Shown one piece after another: positions 29,207 through 40,929 of a DNA stretch of 64,000 bases; position 1 is the first letter of the stretch, and every line of letters starts with the position of its first letter. The position numbers were made by a program, and so were the translations under genes. The stretch is from Boesenbergia rotunda. Its lineage: Eukaryota > Streptophyta > Magnoliopsida > Zingiberales > Zingiberaceae. The DNA lies in the NCBI GenBank assembly GCA_024364735.1, contig JAGFNQ010005640.1, forward strand, positions 248,001 through 312,000, in the 5' to 3' direction. The notes beneath the pieces were generated by a model. It did not search any database. It was not told the origin of the DNA and was given only the letters and a program-made list of their open reading frames with translations.

Positions 29207-31411
29207 TGTTAGTAATATAAGAGAAGTGTCCTAAGGCAATCGCCTTATGATTGTAATCATTTATTTTAATAAATGAATATTCACTATTTGAGTATACATG
29301 ATTATTTGATTAAGATCTTAAGCTCATTTACTGAATGTCCGCAATACAATTCACAGCATGAGAGAATTTGTGATGAATTCACAACTAGTGATTATCTCTA
29401 CATGTGCAATTGTGAAGTATTGAAATTGTCCCTAGTCGATGAATTGATAAATACGGACACTATCAATTCTGTTGAGACTAGCATGGGTTATTCTCTAATC
29501 AGCTGATTCTCACTGGCTGGTGACATTGAGATGTCCGGAGATAAACATGAATGCTAGTTCAGGGAACTAGTTCATTGGAGTGACTAGCTGTAAAACTTCA
29601 TATGGTAGTCTACATATAGATATGTCAGTGAAGTTCTTACTGCAGCTTAAGTACGATGTTCCTTTGACTTGCGGTGTTCAAGTCATCTTGGTCATGGAGA
29701 CTTATACTTTGACATCTTAAGCAAGCATCTCCAAGGAGGTGTGGACCCAGGATGATTGGGTATAAGCCGAAGTGCCCGAAGATGTTTGAACAGCCTACAA
29801 AGGATTTACCACTCCTTGCGAGGAGATGTATACCTGAGGCCTATCGTCGGATTGTTACTCGAAGCCTCTGGCCAGAGCATCACATGTTCAGAGTATGAAT
29901 CTCTTAAATACATGAGAGTAATTAGAATCCATAGGACGAGGAAACGTTACTTGAGTTAGGTGTGACGTAGTCAGCCTAGTAGGGACTGACACACATAGAC
30001 CATGTCCTGAACCAAGTGGGTATAAGATGGTGAAGGGAATGGGGCACGATTCATTATAGCTGCTGAAGGGTTTCAGAATCATTTCCGAGGTCAACCGTTG
30101 ATCTTTCAATTAATTGGGGATCATGATGTACTACTAGGTGCCACTCATGATCATTCTATAATTAATTAGTTAATTATGGACAGCCAACATAAATTGAAGC
30201 CTATTTGGTCACACGCATAACGAGTAATTCGAAGGATTTAAAACGAGTTGAGAATTGGATTCTCCAATCGAGATAGACTAATTTTGGTAAGTCCTAACAA
30301 TAGTCAAAACTGAATTTATTTCAGACGCATCGGAAGCATAGAATGGCTAAGTCTTTTAAAGACTTAATGGTGAATTAAATAAGTTTAATTCATTAAGGGA
30401 TTTGATCCAATTGGGGTAAGATGGGCCGGCTAAGGAGCGGGCCTCCTCTCTTCTTGTCATGGCCGGCCACCACCATAAGAGGATAAGGCTATTTTGGTTT
30501 GTTTTATAAAATAGACCAAAGGTTGGTTTATTTTATAAAAGGTTATATAAATTTTATATAAATTTTTATATAATGAACCATGAGTTGGTTTGTTTAATAA
30601 AATTTATATAATGAACCAATGGTTGGTTTGTTTTATAAATTTTTATATAATGAACCAAAGGTTGGTTTGTTTTATAAATTTTATATAATCATGCCAAAAG
30701 AAAGAGAGCCTTGATTATGGATTGATTGTGAAATTATTCCATAATCAAGAAGAAGAAGCTTGATTATGAGAGCCTTGATTATGGATTGATTGAGAAATTA
30801 TTTCATAATCAAGGAGAGGTTTGCTTGGGAATTAAGAAACCTCTCCCTATATAAAGGACCCAAGGGGTGCCATGGAAGAGGATCCATCCAAGAATTGCTT
30901 GGGCTCTCTCCTCTTCTTCTCTCCCTCTCTCTTGGTCGGCCATAGGCCTTCCTTCTTTCTTCTTGCCGTGAGCACAAGGAGAAGCATCAAGGCGACGAAG
31001 TTCTTCCTTGTGACGATCTTCTTCTTCGGCCAACCTTGGTGGTGAGTCTTTCGATTTGATTACTCTCTCGGTTTTCGTCGTGTTCACGGAGAATCTAGTA
31101 GTTCTCGTGAACATGAAACTCGTGGCTTAGCAAAGTCATCCCGACGATACTCGGCGTGGATTCGAATAGAGACGAAGCTTTCAAGGGACGCTAACGGTTG
31201 GATCTCGTCTCTTCTTCCAAGTTACGCAAGGTAATTCGTAGAGTAATTTCCTTTTCTGCAAAAATTTTATATTACGATTATGTGAACACATTGCATGCTT
31301 AGGATATGTGTTAGAATAATTTAGAAAATTATTCATGCTTTTGTTTCCGCTGCATGTAATTATGTAACAATTACAATACGTGTCCACGTCGGCATGCACC
31401 CGGTCCCAACA
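29207..31411 (+). repeat. 3' LTR of Angela-2 (complete, 2205 bp)
   Basis: TGTTAGTAATAT...GGTCCCAACA, the only full-length Angela LTR here. TATATAAA at 30848-30855. Upstream are two hairpins with arms CTTGATTATGGA and TCCATAATCAAG (about 30714 and 30780; the second has one mismatch). It is followed at 31412 by the RT gene of a minus-strand gypsy remnant. The open frames inside are shadows. Confidence 0.92.
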
Positions 31412-31560
31412 CGATAATCTATGCACATCCACATAGATCCATCTTTCTTCTTGACGAACAATACAGGAGTTCCCCAGGGTGAATGACTAGGGCGGATGAA
31501 ACCGTTGTCGAGCAACTCCTATAATTGTTCCTGCAGCTTCTTCAATTCTGCTGGTGTCAT
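31412..31560 (-). pseudogene. pol: Gypsy remnant RT start, cut by Angela-2
   Basis: On the minus strand it encodes PISKAPYRMTPAELKKLQ, then GFIRPSHSPWGTPVLFVKKK and CIDYR, the first motifs of gypsy reverse transcriptase. One TAG lies within the KKLQEQL-ELL region. The sequence stops at CIDYR, exactly at the Angela-2 LTR edge. Confidence 0.85.
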
Positions 31561-32061
31561 ACGATACGGTGCCTTTGAAATTGGGTGGGTCCCTAGAGCC
31601 AACTCAATTTCAAACTCAATTTCTCGATTGGGAGGCAGTCCTGGTAACTCTTCAGGAAACACCTCCGGATAGTCACAAACTACTCGTACTTCTTCTTACT
31701 TTAACTCTTCTCTTTGCCTTGCATCTACTATATGTGCTAAATAACCAGAACATCCATTATCTAACATCTTGTGAGCTTGTACGTTAGAAAGAAACCTCTT
31801 TGTCTTTCTCTTTGGGTCTACGACAAACTCGAATGGAAGTTCTGCTTCTGGTGTGAACTTTACTCTTCTTTTGCGGCATTCAATATAGGCATTGTACTCA
31901 CTCAAGAAATCCATCCCTAAGATGATATCATAATCCTTTATGTCAAGGACTACTAAATCACCATAGAATTCTCGGTTGGAAATCTGAATTGGCACAGCTC
32001 TCAGCCACTGAGTAGATGCCATGACCCCTCCCGAAGGTAAGGTTGTTAAGAACTTCATCAT
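31561..32061 (-). pseudogene. pol: Gypsy remnant protease C-terminal part
   Basis: The minus-strand frame 32061-31696 contains FYGDLVVLDIKDYDIILGMD, the conserved C-terminal half of a gypsy aspartic protease, then CRKRRVKFTPE and the protease-RT connector. The N-terminal half with the catalytic DSGA/DTGA triad is absent: upstream sequence goes directly to gag. Confidence 0.8.
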
Positions 32062-32138
32062 TCAACATTTCTGGTGGCCTTTATACTGTTTAAGTAGTGC
32101 TCAGTGATCAAAGCACTACTTATCAGTTCTTCGGAGGT

Positions 32139-32750
32139 TTACGGCCTCTTAACCCCGCTGGCCACATTTAATGCTATCTCAGGCCTTAACATCTTGAGCT
32201 TTAGCCTGAGTCTCTCTTTTTCTGTGCTACCTAGCTCTGGGCACAGACGAGCTAACCGATTAAACTTCTTCACTGCTTCATCCACGGATAAGTCTCCTTG
32301 TCTGAACTCCATGAATTCGTCGTAATGCTTGTTGGTTACTCGCATGTGAAAATATTCTTCGAAGAACTCAGTCTTGAAGTCGACCCATGTCATCTGGCTG
32401 ACATTTCTCTTGGCCTTGACTCTCTCCCACCACATTCTAGCATCTCCGGTAAGGCAGAAGGAGGCACACTTTATCTTCTCTACCTCAGGCCAGTCTAGTA
32501 GCTCTACTATGCTTTCCAAAGTTTTGAACCATGCTTGAGCATCCCATGGTTCGCTTGTGCCTGAGAAGTTCCCTGGCTTCAGTTTCTGCCACTAAATAAG
32601 GTACGCTTCTTGCCTTACCCCCCCCCCTTGCCGGGACTACTGATGTAACCGATGGATCTTTGGTCACAACTGATGCCGTATCATTTGACACTGGTGGGGT
32701 AACAGGAGTGTCTTGCTGATTAGCCATCATCGTGGCGATAACTTGTTGTT
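32139..32750 (-). pseudogene. gag: Gypsy remnant gag
   Basis: The minus strand encodes a chromovirus capsid: PGNFSGTSEPWDAQAWFKTL, then LTGDARMWWERV, WVDFKTEFFEEYF, EFRQGDLSVDEAVKKFNRLA and LRPEIALNV. An N-terminal part (32730-32485) is in another frame, offset at a run of C residues near 32625, and a TAG lies just before WQKLKPG. The zinc knuckle that should follow is missing, lost with the protease start. Confidence 0.82.
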
Positions 32751-33489
32751 GCTCTGCTACTTACCTCTGCAACTGAGCCACCACCTCTAAGAGATTTGGT
32801 GGAGGTACTGACTTTGTTGCCTCTTGCCCTCTAGGAGCTTGCTCCTTGTTTTGGGCCTTTCTAGGACGTCCTCAAATGTATAACTTAACACTTAATGGTA
32901 TTGTTCCCAAACTTGCTTTAGGATACAACAAGACCTTGGTTTTGTTTCCTATCTCATTTTTTTAGTCCTAGAACTCGTTCTAGGGCTTAGTAAGACTTTG
33001 GTCTTACTCAGAACTTTTATCGAACACATTGTCTGTCGAAATCCCCAAACCTTGCGTTTAGGCAAATCAAGACCTTGGTCTTGCTATACTAAGATCACAA
33101 CATGAAGGACGTCCTCTTGGCATTCTCTTACTATATATCTTGAAGAGGGTAATGACATTACTTCGCTAAGGACAACTCATCAATAAGGATATTTCGTTAC
33201 TTCACTATCATCCTACTCATATCATCATACTCATATGACATATGTCATATCATCATACTATCATCATACTCATCATCATACTATCATCATACTCATATAG
33301 CATATGTCATGTCATCATACTATCATCATACTCATATTAGATAGCATATATTGATCATGCACATAATAGCATATGTTAAGACTAACAGTCAAATAAAGAC
33401 ATGTATATAAAAACTAAACATATGCACTTTCTTACTTGGTAGGAGGCAGGATTGGTGCTTGATGTCAGTGTGGCGGAAGAGCAGAACTT

Positions 33490-33502
33490 GCTCTGATACC
33501 AA
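33490..33502 (-). other. Primer binding site of the gypsy remnant
   Basis: The minus strand reads TTTGGTATCAGAGC just after the LTR end GTTACA; initiator-Met type. Confidence 0.82.
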
Positions 33503-33614
33503 ACCTGTAACGACCCTCTCTTACTAACCTTGACCTTATAGGGTCGTTACGTTAACATTACTGCTAGGCCAAAACCAATTGAATAAAAAAATAATAAATT
33601 TAATTCTTATTGGC

Positions 33615-33690
33615 TTTAGCAAGATTTGAACCCTAGACCTCTTGTTGCAAGGCCCAAGCATTAACCAAAAGTCCTACAACACTTTCTATT
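33615..33690 (-). other. tRNA-like segment in the gypsy remnant LTR
   Basis: The minus strand contains GGTTCAAATC (33623-33632), a good B-box match, preceded by AGAGGTCTAG and, about 35 bp upstream, GGTTAATGCTTGG, an A-box-like stretch. It resembles the segments at 8813-8885 and 43227-43310. Confidence 0.45.
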
Positions 33691-33702
33691 TTAAGTTAGC
33701 AC

Positions 33703-33780
33703 CAGTCGACTGATAAGTTATCAGTCGACTGATATTTTTGTTCCCTCGACCAGTCGACTGATACCTGCATCAGTCGACTG
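33703..33780. repeat. CAGTCGACTG palindrome array
   Basis: Perfect copies start at 33703, 33722, 33751 and 33771. The first two join in a 29-bp palindrome (arms CAGTCGACTGATAA / TTATCAGTCGACTG around one G); the last two form arms of 12 bp around six bases. Confidence 0.93.
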
Positions 33781-35293
33781 ATACGTCTGGAACTACAATT
33801 TCCAGGTCTCAGAAACACTGATTAAGTGTACTTATACATCCCATTTCGACTACACAACAAATAGAACTCATAATCATATAAATCATCAAAATTGGACTCA
33901 ATCATACTCCATTTAGCATGCGTATCAACTTCAAATCATGACAACTCAACTTAAAGTCTTTTGCGGAAATAAAACTACTAATATGACCCATAAATCATAA
34001 ACTCAAGAAACTCATAAGACTCTATTGTTTAGAACTTGGAACATTAACAACTTATCCCGAAGGATCTCATTCCACTGTCCCGCCACCACTAGCACCAACC
34101 ATCCATACTGTAGCTTCCTTGCTCTATATCTTTTCTTTACCTTTATCTACAATAAAAGGATGCAACTATAAGCAATTTGCTTAGTAAGTAGATACCTAAC
34201 TCATAAAACATGCATTCGATATGAACATGCTTATGCTTGCATTGAAACATGCTTGTAACGGAAATACCATTCTTCAACATGAAAGATGCCCATGAATATT
34301 CTTGCATTAGAAAGAAACTTTGCTTGAAATGAATACTTGTTATGGAAAAACTTAAAACTTATATTATACTTCATATACTTCAAAATAATAAACATTCTTC
34401 TTTGGGCCCGACATAGTACCAATATGTGCATCCCTAAAAGGTTTCAGGGTAGCTAGCCACCGAACTCTAATAGAGCGTCTACTAGGCTCGCCTAGATCTT
34501 GTGGGCCTCGGCCCGGTACATGCCAAAAAGACCTCAGTCTTTCAAAGTAATATACTTAAACTTATACTCATGCTTGTATTTAAATGCATAACTTAGCACT
34601 TAAAAAGGGTAATGGTCCCAAAACTTATTTTAGGGCACAACAAGACCTTGGTCTTGTTTCTTATCTCATTTCTTAGTCCTAGAACTCGTTCTAGGGCTTA
34701 GTAAGACCTTGGTCATACTTAGAACTTTTATCGAACACCGTGCGTGCCAAAATCCCAAAACTTGTTTTAGGCAAATCAAGATCGTGGTCTTGCTATACTA
34801 GGATCACATCATCAAAAGGCTTAGAATTTTGGTTAGAATCATACGAAACTACTTCTATTGCAGGTGAGTGATCTACTTACATCCTTGGGCTTCGAAACTT
34901 ACTACCCAGCGTAGAATCTTCTTCCTTGCGCGATCTTCCAACCCTTGGCCCTAGGAGAGAACTCTAGTTGCCCTTTGGTGAGAAACCCTAACCTCTCCTC
35001 TCTTGGTTTTCGCAGGGAAGAAGAAGGAGGAGAAAACCCTTGGGTTTCTCTCCCTTCTATCCTATATATATTAAGTGGAAGTTGAACCATTTCCCCTAAA
35101 GGATGCTTACTATTTCTTATCTAATATCGATTCCAAATTCTAACGAATTTATCACTAACTCGACTGGTAACCTGAAATTAACCCAACCCGCGATTGCAAG
35201 TTTGATCCCTCACTTCGACCCCTTTAAAAGAATTTTTATTTTTAGTTTCTTTTTGTTTATTTTTGAAAAAAACTGAAAAATTCAGGTGTTACA

Positions 35294-36169
35294 CCGGATT
35301 AGTTCTAATCTATAGAATTTTAATCTGGGGATATAAGGAGGAATCCCAACACCAACAATCACAACATGGATGTTAGAAGTAGTTCCCCTGATTCTCTCCT
35401 CATCTAACGTGGTGATCTGCGAGTGGAGGGAGGATAACAAATTGCTCACCTTCGCTCATATAGGCGGGAACTAGTTAAAAAGCGCACAAGGGGCATGACG
35501 TAGAGATTCCAACTAACAAGATATATAAGCATCGTCAACGATAACTTCGAGGTAAGTGGGTTTTCTTCTTCTCGCAAGCAGAGGTGACTCTTCTTCACAC
35601 CAACTCCTTTCTTCATTTATCTTTCATTTTCTACTCTTCTTTCATCATCCATGACTAACTTGTACATCTAAGGGGACATGCCGACAAGCCAGCCCAAGCG
35701 CTAATCAATGATGACATCTCTGGCGACCATATCTCATAAGAGAAGTTGATCCAACTGTTTGGAGAGGAGGAGCCCAAGCGAACGGGAATAGAGGTCATCA
35801 TTTATCCTTGCACTAAATTCAACTTCTCATTCTTATTAGTTATAGCACAAAAATGCATCCTCTATTGATGAGAATTCCATTCCAAATTTTGGATTTTGAT
35901 CATGTGTAACTTGCAGAATATATAGTTGCCCCTCATTGCCATTTTATTCCATTATTGAGGAATGTCAAATTCTTCAATTATCTGAAGTTCTTAATTAGAT
36001 CATCCTGCAGTACAAAGATTCAAGCTTGTTAAGAGGAGTAGAGGTTCTACTCTCGATTACCAATCTACTGTAAGCATTAAATAGCAATGGGTAACTCAAA
36101 TAATAATATATCTCATATATTGTGCAAATTAATAGAAATTAAAGATATTACTTAAGGATTGTAATTTAA
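35294..36169. other. Unassigned DNA between gypsy LTR and Athila fragment
   Basis: About 0.9 kb with no coding frame, LTR edge or other recognisable element. It is probably decayed repeat DNA. Confidence 0.5.
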
Positions 36170-36473
36170 AATCTCATGTTAGGAAGTGACCTATGTAATG
36201 TAGAGATGTATAACTAAGGGGCACTCATGTTACAAGAGGTATCCCTTTAACAGGACTTTCCATGCTACCTCTTCTACTTAATAGCACTGGATAATAATGA
36301 GAGAAACACTCTGGTACTTTTGCATTGGTATTTAGTTAGGATCCCTACAAAGCACAAACATCGAGGGTAAGAGATAGATAATTCATAGCACATCAACAAG
36401 CATTACAATGAAACCGAAAGCCTAGAGTAGCCTTCCCACACCTACTTTCACCCCTAGAACTCTTGGTCCTCTC
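36170..36473 (+). repeat. Fragment of Athila-like left LTR
   Basis: Matches about 58265-58568 of the right LTR: AGGAARTGAYCTATGTAATG, TACCTCTTCTACTTAATAG, CTACAAAGCACAAACAT and GTAGCCTTCCCACACCTAC occur in the same order with many differences. It ends at 36473, where a SIRE-type LTR begins; the right copy continues CTCCACCTCGC. Confidence 0.78.
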
Positions 36474-37375
36474 TGTTGGTGCAAAATGCATCAGTAATGA
36501 GAAGTCATCCTCTAGTGTTTTGATGTTTGATAATATACTAAAGTTAGTGACATTATATATGTTAGACAATATATTAAGGGTGGTCAAAGTGATCAAGGGT
36601 TAAACCAAACATGACCTTATGCTTGGTAGGGTAAACCCAGGTTTGATCAGTTTGACAAAGGGTTAAGCTAAACAAGATCTGATGTTTGGCAAAATGAATA
36701 GAACCCAGGGTTGGTCAATTCGACCAACGGGATTAAACCAAATCGGACTTGAGGTTTGGGATTACATTTATCTGAAGATTGGAAGAAGTTTAGTCAGGAT
36801 CATGATGACTAGCAAAGGAGTGATTTTGGTGAAAGAAACTCTGGTGAGTGAAGCTGGGTCCTAGCAAGTGAAGCTAGGTGAACTAAATCCTAATGAGTAA
36901 AGCTAGATGAGCTAAATCCTAGCGAGTGAAGCTAGGTGAACTAAATCCTAGTGAGTGAAGCTGGGTCATAGTGAGTGAAGCTAGATGGACTAAGTCCTGG
37001 TGAGTGAAGCTGGGCACGAAGTCTTAGTCCGGGGGACTGAGCATTAAGTCCTGGTCGGGGATCAGGCAATGGAGTCTTAGCCGAGAGAGGATTGCTGACA
37101 GAGGTAGAGACGGGTCAAGATCAAACATCTCGAGATCCGAGTTCTCGGAGGCCGAGCAAAAGTCCACCTGGAGGTCTCGGTTGGCAAAAGCTTTAGTTGA
37201 GCGAGGATTGCGAACAGAAGTAGAGACAGGTCGAGATCGGACGTCTCGAGATTCGGGTTCTCGGAGGCTAAGCGAAAGTCCAACTGGAGATTTCGGTTGG
37301 CAATGATAACTTCTCCAATGTGGAGTAGGTGAGGACGTGTTCTCCGGGAAAGGGAACATTAGGCGTCGGTTTGAT
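36474..37375 (+). repeat. SIRE-3: start of a third, divergent SIRE-type LTR
   Basis: Begins TGTTGGTGCAAAATGCAT in the Athila LTR. It has a tandem array of CCTAG-n-CTAGG/CTGGG hairpin units (36857-37010), two related longer units (37078-37160, 37190-37280) and the SIRE box GGAGTAGGTGAGGACG ... GGGAACATTAGGCGTCGGTT (37322-37371). After that it no longer resembles the other SIRE LTRs; no LTR end, primer site or genes were found. Confidence 0.65.
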
Positions 37376-39916
37376 AAGTATCATTTTGTTGATTATTTAA
37401 GGTTCTAGGATCTATTTTTGACTCATGTTTTACTTACTTAATGGTGGATTTACCCTAGGTTCTAGGATTTACATTCATTTTGGACCTAATTACAAATTTT
37501 GATATATTTAAATTGTTTTGTCACTAAATTGTTGATCTACTTTCGTAGGCTTAGAAGGATCATGGACCTAGATCATGTTGGGTCAAAGTTGAGTCAAAAG
37601 TGGACTGGATCAAGTGATCAAGCGTCGACTAATATGGACCGTTCGATGCAAAAAATGGTTAGATCTAGGCCATCTGAGAACTTCTGATCAATCCGAGCTG
37701 GGATTAAGGTTGATCAAGCACTTAGGTCAAGATCTGAGATTTTTATCCAAATCCAAGGAGATCCAGCCGTTGGATCAAGCTCAGAGGGCTCTGGACCGTC
37801 CGTTCAAAGATCAAGGGGATCTGAACCATCCGTTGCAAATCTGGCAGATCCGGGTTACCCCGAGATAGATCCTGACCCTTGATCAAGATCTGGAAAGTTT
37901 GATCTAAATCAGATGAAGATCAGCCGTTGGATGGAATTGAAATGATCTCAGTCGTTCACTGTGAAACTATATTAACTGCTTCCTCTGTTTCAGATCGTGT
38001 CGCGTCTTCGCCAGCTGCTTCGATTTTCCTTACTGTTCTTCATTCCTACTACGATTTTTTCCCATCTGAAGGCGTGGCCATCTTGATCACAACCTTGGAA
38101 CAAGATCTGGATCATCGGGAGGAGGTTTCCGTGGAGATTCAAGCTCGGATTCGCACCGGAGCAGAGTTGATTGAGGGTTTCATCAATTTCTATGATCTGA
38201 TCAATTTAATCACGATCGCGTGCCGTTTCCTTCCATCGGAGCTTACTGGAGGGTCCTCTGGTATTCTTTGATCATCACCAAATCATCACCACACCTCGAC
38301 ATCGCGAGATTGAGGAGATCGGATTGGTTTTCTCCAGCCGAGTGCAGTCTGTGAGCATAGTCAAAATTGAAGCAGTTTTCCCATTGATTTGCGGAGCTGA
38401 AGGGGTTCTTGGCTTGCTCTTGTGTGATGGCAAGGAGGTCTTGAGACAAGGGAATGATCGAGGCTTAGTTTCTTAATGCATTCCTATTTTCTTTAGCTGT
38501 AATTTCAGTTTCAGATGTCATTTTATTCCTGTTTTCGTATCAACTGCTGTAATTTCCTTTTCTGAATTATTTTTGCCCTAAGTAGGTTAAACTCTGCAAG
38601 TTAACTAGCTGGGGAGTTTGTTTAGATAACAATTACTTTCAATCTCAGTTCAATTCATGTTTTACTGCTTGTGTTTCAGATTTGTATATGTGTATCAGTT
38701 TCACTCTGCTGCGTATCATTTTCTTTCCCTTGAGAACTGCTGAATTTTGTACCAAGTTGGTTTTAGTTTTCTTGTCTTAATTTCCATTGTAGCTTGTTGC
38801 ATCTTCAAAGGTTTAATGTCATTTCTGCAATAGGACTTAGCTTGTGCATTTCAGATCCTATTTCTGCAGGTTCAGTTTTGCTCCAGCAAGCAGTTGTTGA
38901 TAACTTCTGAATTTCGTGCCAAGTAAACCTTAGTTTTCAACTTACTGCACTTAGATTAGTGATTCAAATTCAGTTTGCAATTGATAGTTGCAGCATTTAA
39001 CCTGTTGTTACATTTCTGCACTCAACTTAGTAAGTTCTACATTCCATTTCTGCTAGCTAACTCCATTTCTGAAATTTCCAATTATCATTTCTGAAGTTGC
39101 ATCAGTGAAGATTTGCATTGGAACTTTATTGCATTTGAAATCAGTTTACTTATATGATTTTTGCATCCAAATTTCTGCTGCATTTCATTTCTGCGTAGAG
39201 GTTTGTTTAATGCATTCTATTCCTGAATTTAGTTTTACTTTCTTGCCTTAATCAGTTTCGGCTTTCACATCTCCTCATTCATCCGAGTGGATAACTTCAT
39301 TGATAGCCTAGCCCTTTCAAACTAAATTACCCAGCTCATAATTCTGCAACAGTTTCAATTTTTGGCACATTAGCATCTCTCATGTTTGCCTAAAGTAGTT
39401 CAATTGCTAGCACTTTGTATCAAGTGAAGTTTGGCACTGATTTTGTATCAGTTTTGTTGTAGATAGACTTGCATTTGATTTGTTTGGAGTAATAATTTCT
39501 GAAGTAAGTTTTTGCATTGGTTCAATTGAAAGTCAGTTGCTGTGTTGTTTCATTGCTTAGCATTTGTTTTGCATTGAAATCAGATTTGTTTTCCAAAATT
39601 GGTTGAGTTCATAAATTGCATTTCCCTTGTTTAGTTCATTGAGTTAAGTTTTCTTCCTTTTCATTGCATTGTCATTTCTGATTGCAACCAAAACCCAAGT
39701 CTTATTTGAAACCCAAAAATATCAACGACACATAAACTCGAGCTCGAATCAAGCAGACTTAACTAGTCCTAGGAAAAATACGACCTGTGACCCCTTTACT
39801 ACATTTTATTCTTTGTTAGCAAAAAGGGTTTCCAGCTTTATAAATATCAAAATTTGAGACTCACATTCGTGACAGCTCTTTTGGGTCCATCACGGTTCGA
39901 CCTAGGGTTATGTTTT
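37376..39916. other. Non-coding region, probably LTR or leader of an unidentified element
   Basis: 2.5 kb with no convincing gene. 37550-37950 is rich in GATCAAG/GGATCTG motifs, and 38450-39650 in TTTCTGCATT and CAGTTT motifs. The end (39768-39900) contains CCTAGGAAAAATACGACCTG and a TTTATAAATA stretch, which resembles the end of Tat/Athila-type gypsy LTRs. No partner copy is in the window. Small frames at 37499-38271 are not supported. Confidence 0.45.
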
Positions 39917-40328
39917 GGCAAGAGTGTGTGTGTGGCAGTGACATGGCAAAGGAAAAGAAAAAGATTCTCATATTTATACTTTGTCATATGTCTTATGTTT
40001 TGCATTGTCTTCTTAAGTTTCATGCTATACTTATGATAGTTATGCCTAAAGAATAACTTACTACGTATGTTGCTTATGGTTGATTTATGTGATTTTCATA
40101 TCATGATGTTACGTATGATGTTAACATGCTAAGTTACCATGTCACTATGTTTAGGAATGATAGTTAAGGCATGTATACATGATTCAAGTATTGGTTGCAT
40201 GGGTTAAACGCATATGTATAAAGTTTTAAATTATTCCGCTGCATTAAGATATTCATATGCATATATGTATGTTAGCGTAACGCCGCCTCCCACCACACCG
40301 TAAGGTGTGGAAAAAGGCGGGCGTTACA
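39917..40328 (+). repeat. Truncated 5' LTR of the chromovirus
   Basis: Matches 45867-46278 with few differences, from GGCAAGAGTGTGTG to GGGCGTTACA. About 2.9 kb of the LTR start is missing; 39916 and earlier is unrelated DNA. Confidence 0.92.
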
Positions 40329-40331
40329 AGT

Positions 40332-40344
40332 TGGTATCAGAGTC
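40332..40344 (+). other. Primer binding site of the chromovirus
   Basis: TGGTATCAGAGTC, three bases after the LTR end; the initiator-Met complement for its first 11 bases. Confidence 0.87.
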
Positions 40345-40929
40345 AGTCGCCATCTCACTACACACACATCAAGCCTTCTTCCTGCAGCTTCCAAGTAAGT
40401 ACCTCTATGCATACCTTATTTTCTTTTATGATTCTAGAATATGCAAGTATGGATGATACCTTATGATTCTAGAATATGCAAGTATGAATGATACCTTATG
40501 ATAGAAAGTACTTTTAGGATATGTAAATATGAACGATACCTTACCTTATTTTATGAAATCGATTACTTTAGAATTTGATATGCGGGTTGGAATAACAAAA
40601 ACTTATAATTAGCCTTACTTGTCTTTTATGAAGAGAAGCATGGCTAGAGGACAGAGTAACATGTATAATTGGTAAAGTCACTTCAGATGTCCATATAAAT
40701 AATAAGCATAATGATGGTAAAATGTTTAACAGCAGAGCAAGAAGATTACATAAATGTAAAGTGTAAGAACATCGAGAATGAGATTTAGTATTATAGTGAG
40801 AAGACTTTAAATAAATTTTATAGAATATAAAGCAATGGAGAGTAGAATCAATGACGAGGATTAATGTTGATGAATAAGTAAATTGTAGTAAAGTGGTTAA
40901 GATAAGTAAAGTAGATCCGAAGCGAAAAA
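40345..40929 (+). other. Chromovirus leader, joined to late pol
   Basis: A non-coding leader with GATACCTTATGATTCTAGAATATGCAAGT-like repeats (40420-40560; the repeat is cited here only by position beyond its first bases). It joins near 40930 directly to RNase H sequence, so gag, protease and most of RT were removed by one or more deletions. Confidence 0.7.

Larger units (their letters stand above)
8176..31411 (+). mobile_element. Angela-2: Angela-like Ty1/copia element with two nested insertions
   Basis: The plus-strand partner of Angela-1. Pieces: 5' LTR (8176-8353 and 11964-13367, 5' end missing), primer site 13369, leader, gag from 15215, protease start to 16220, then integrase-RT-RNase H 26276-29192, polypurine tract and complete 3' LTR 29207-31411. 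A solo gypsy LTR and the SIRE-1 element were inserted later, each flanked by a 5-bp duplication. The element itself lies in the RT gene of a minus-strand gypsy remnant that resumes at 31412. Stops and frameshifts make it defective. Confidence 0.87.
31412..35293 (-). mobile_element. Ty3/gypsy chromovirus-like remnant, minus strand
   Basis: Read on the minus strand: LTR (35293-33506), primer site, leader, gag, part of protease, and the start of RT, which ends where the Angela-2 LTR begins. Gag-protease-RT order and motifs indicate a chromovirus. There is a large deletion between gag and protease, plus stops. The missing right part of pol is not in the window. Confidence 0.83.
33506..35293 (-). 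repeat. 5' LTR of the gypsy remnant (1788 bp)
   Basis: On the minus strand it starts TGTAACACCTG and ends GGGTCGTTACA. The last 46 bp form a hairpin: GTAACGACCCT (from 33507) pairs with AGGGTCGTTAC (to 33550). It contains a tRNA-like segment (33620-33690), four CAGTCGACTG palindromes (33703-33780) and a TATATATA stretch near 35065 that may be its TATA box. Open frames such as 34902-35090 are not supported as genes. Confidence 0.82.

Noticed and set aside
1..31411. Inverted Angela pair as a pure sequencing hairpin artefact
   Set aside because: The arms differ by substitutions, a gag deletion in one arm and insertions in the other, so they are separate old sequences; read support at the joint is still desirable.
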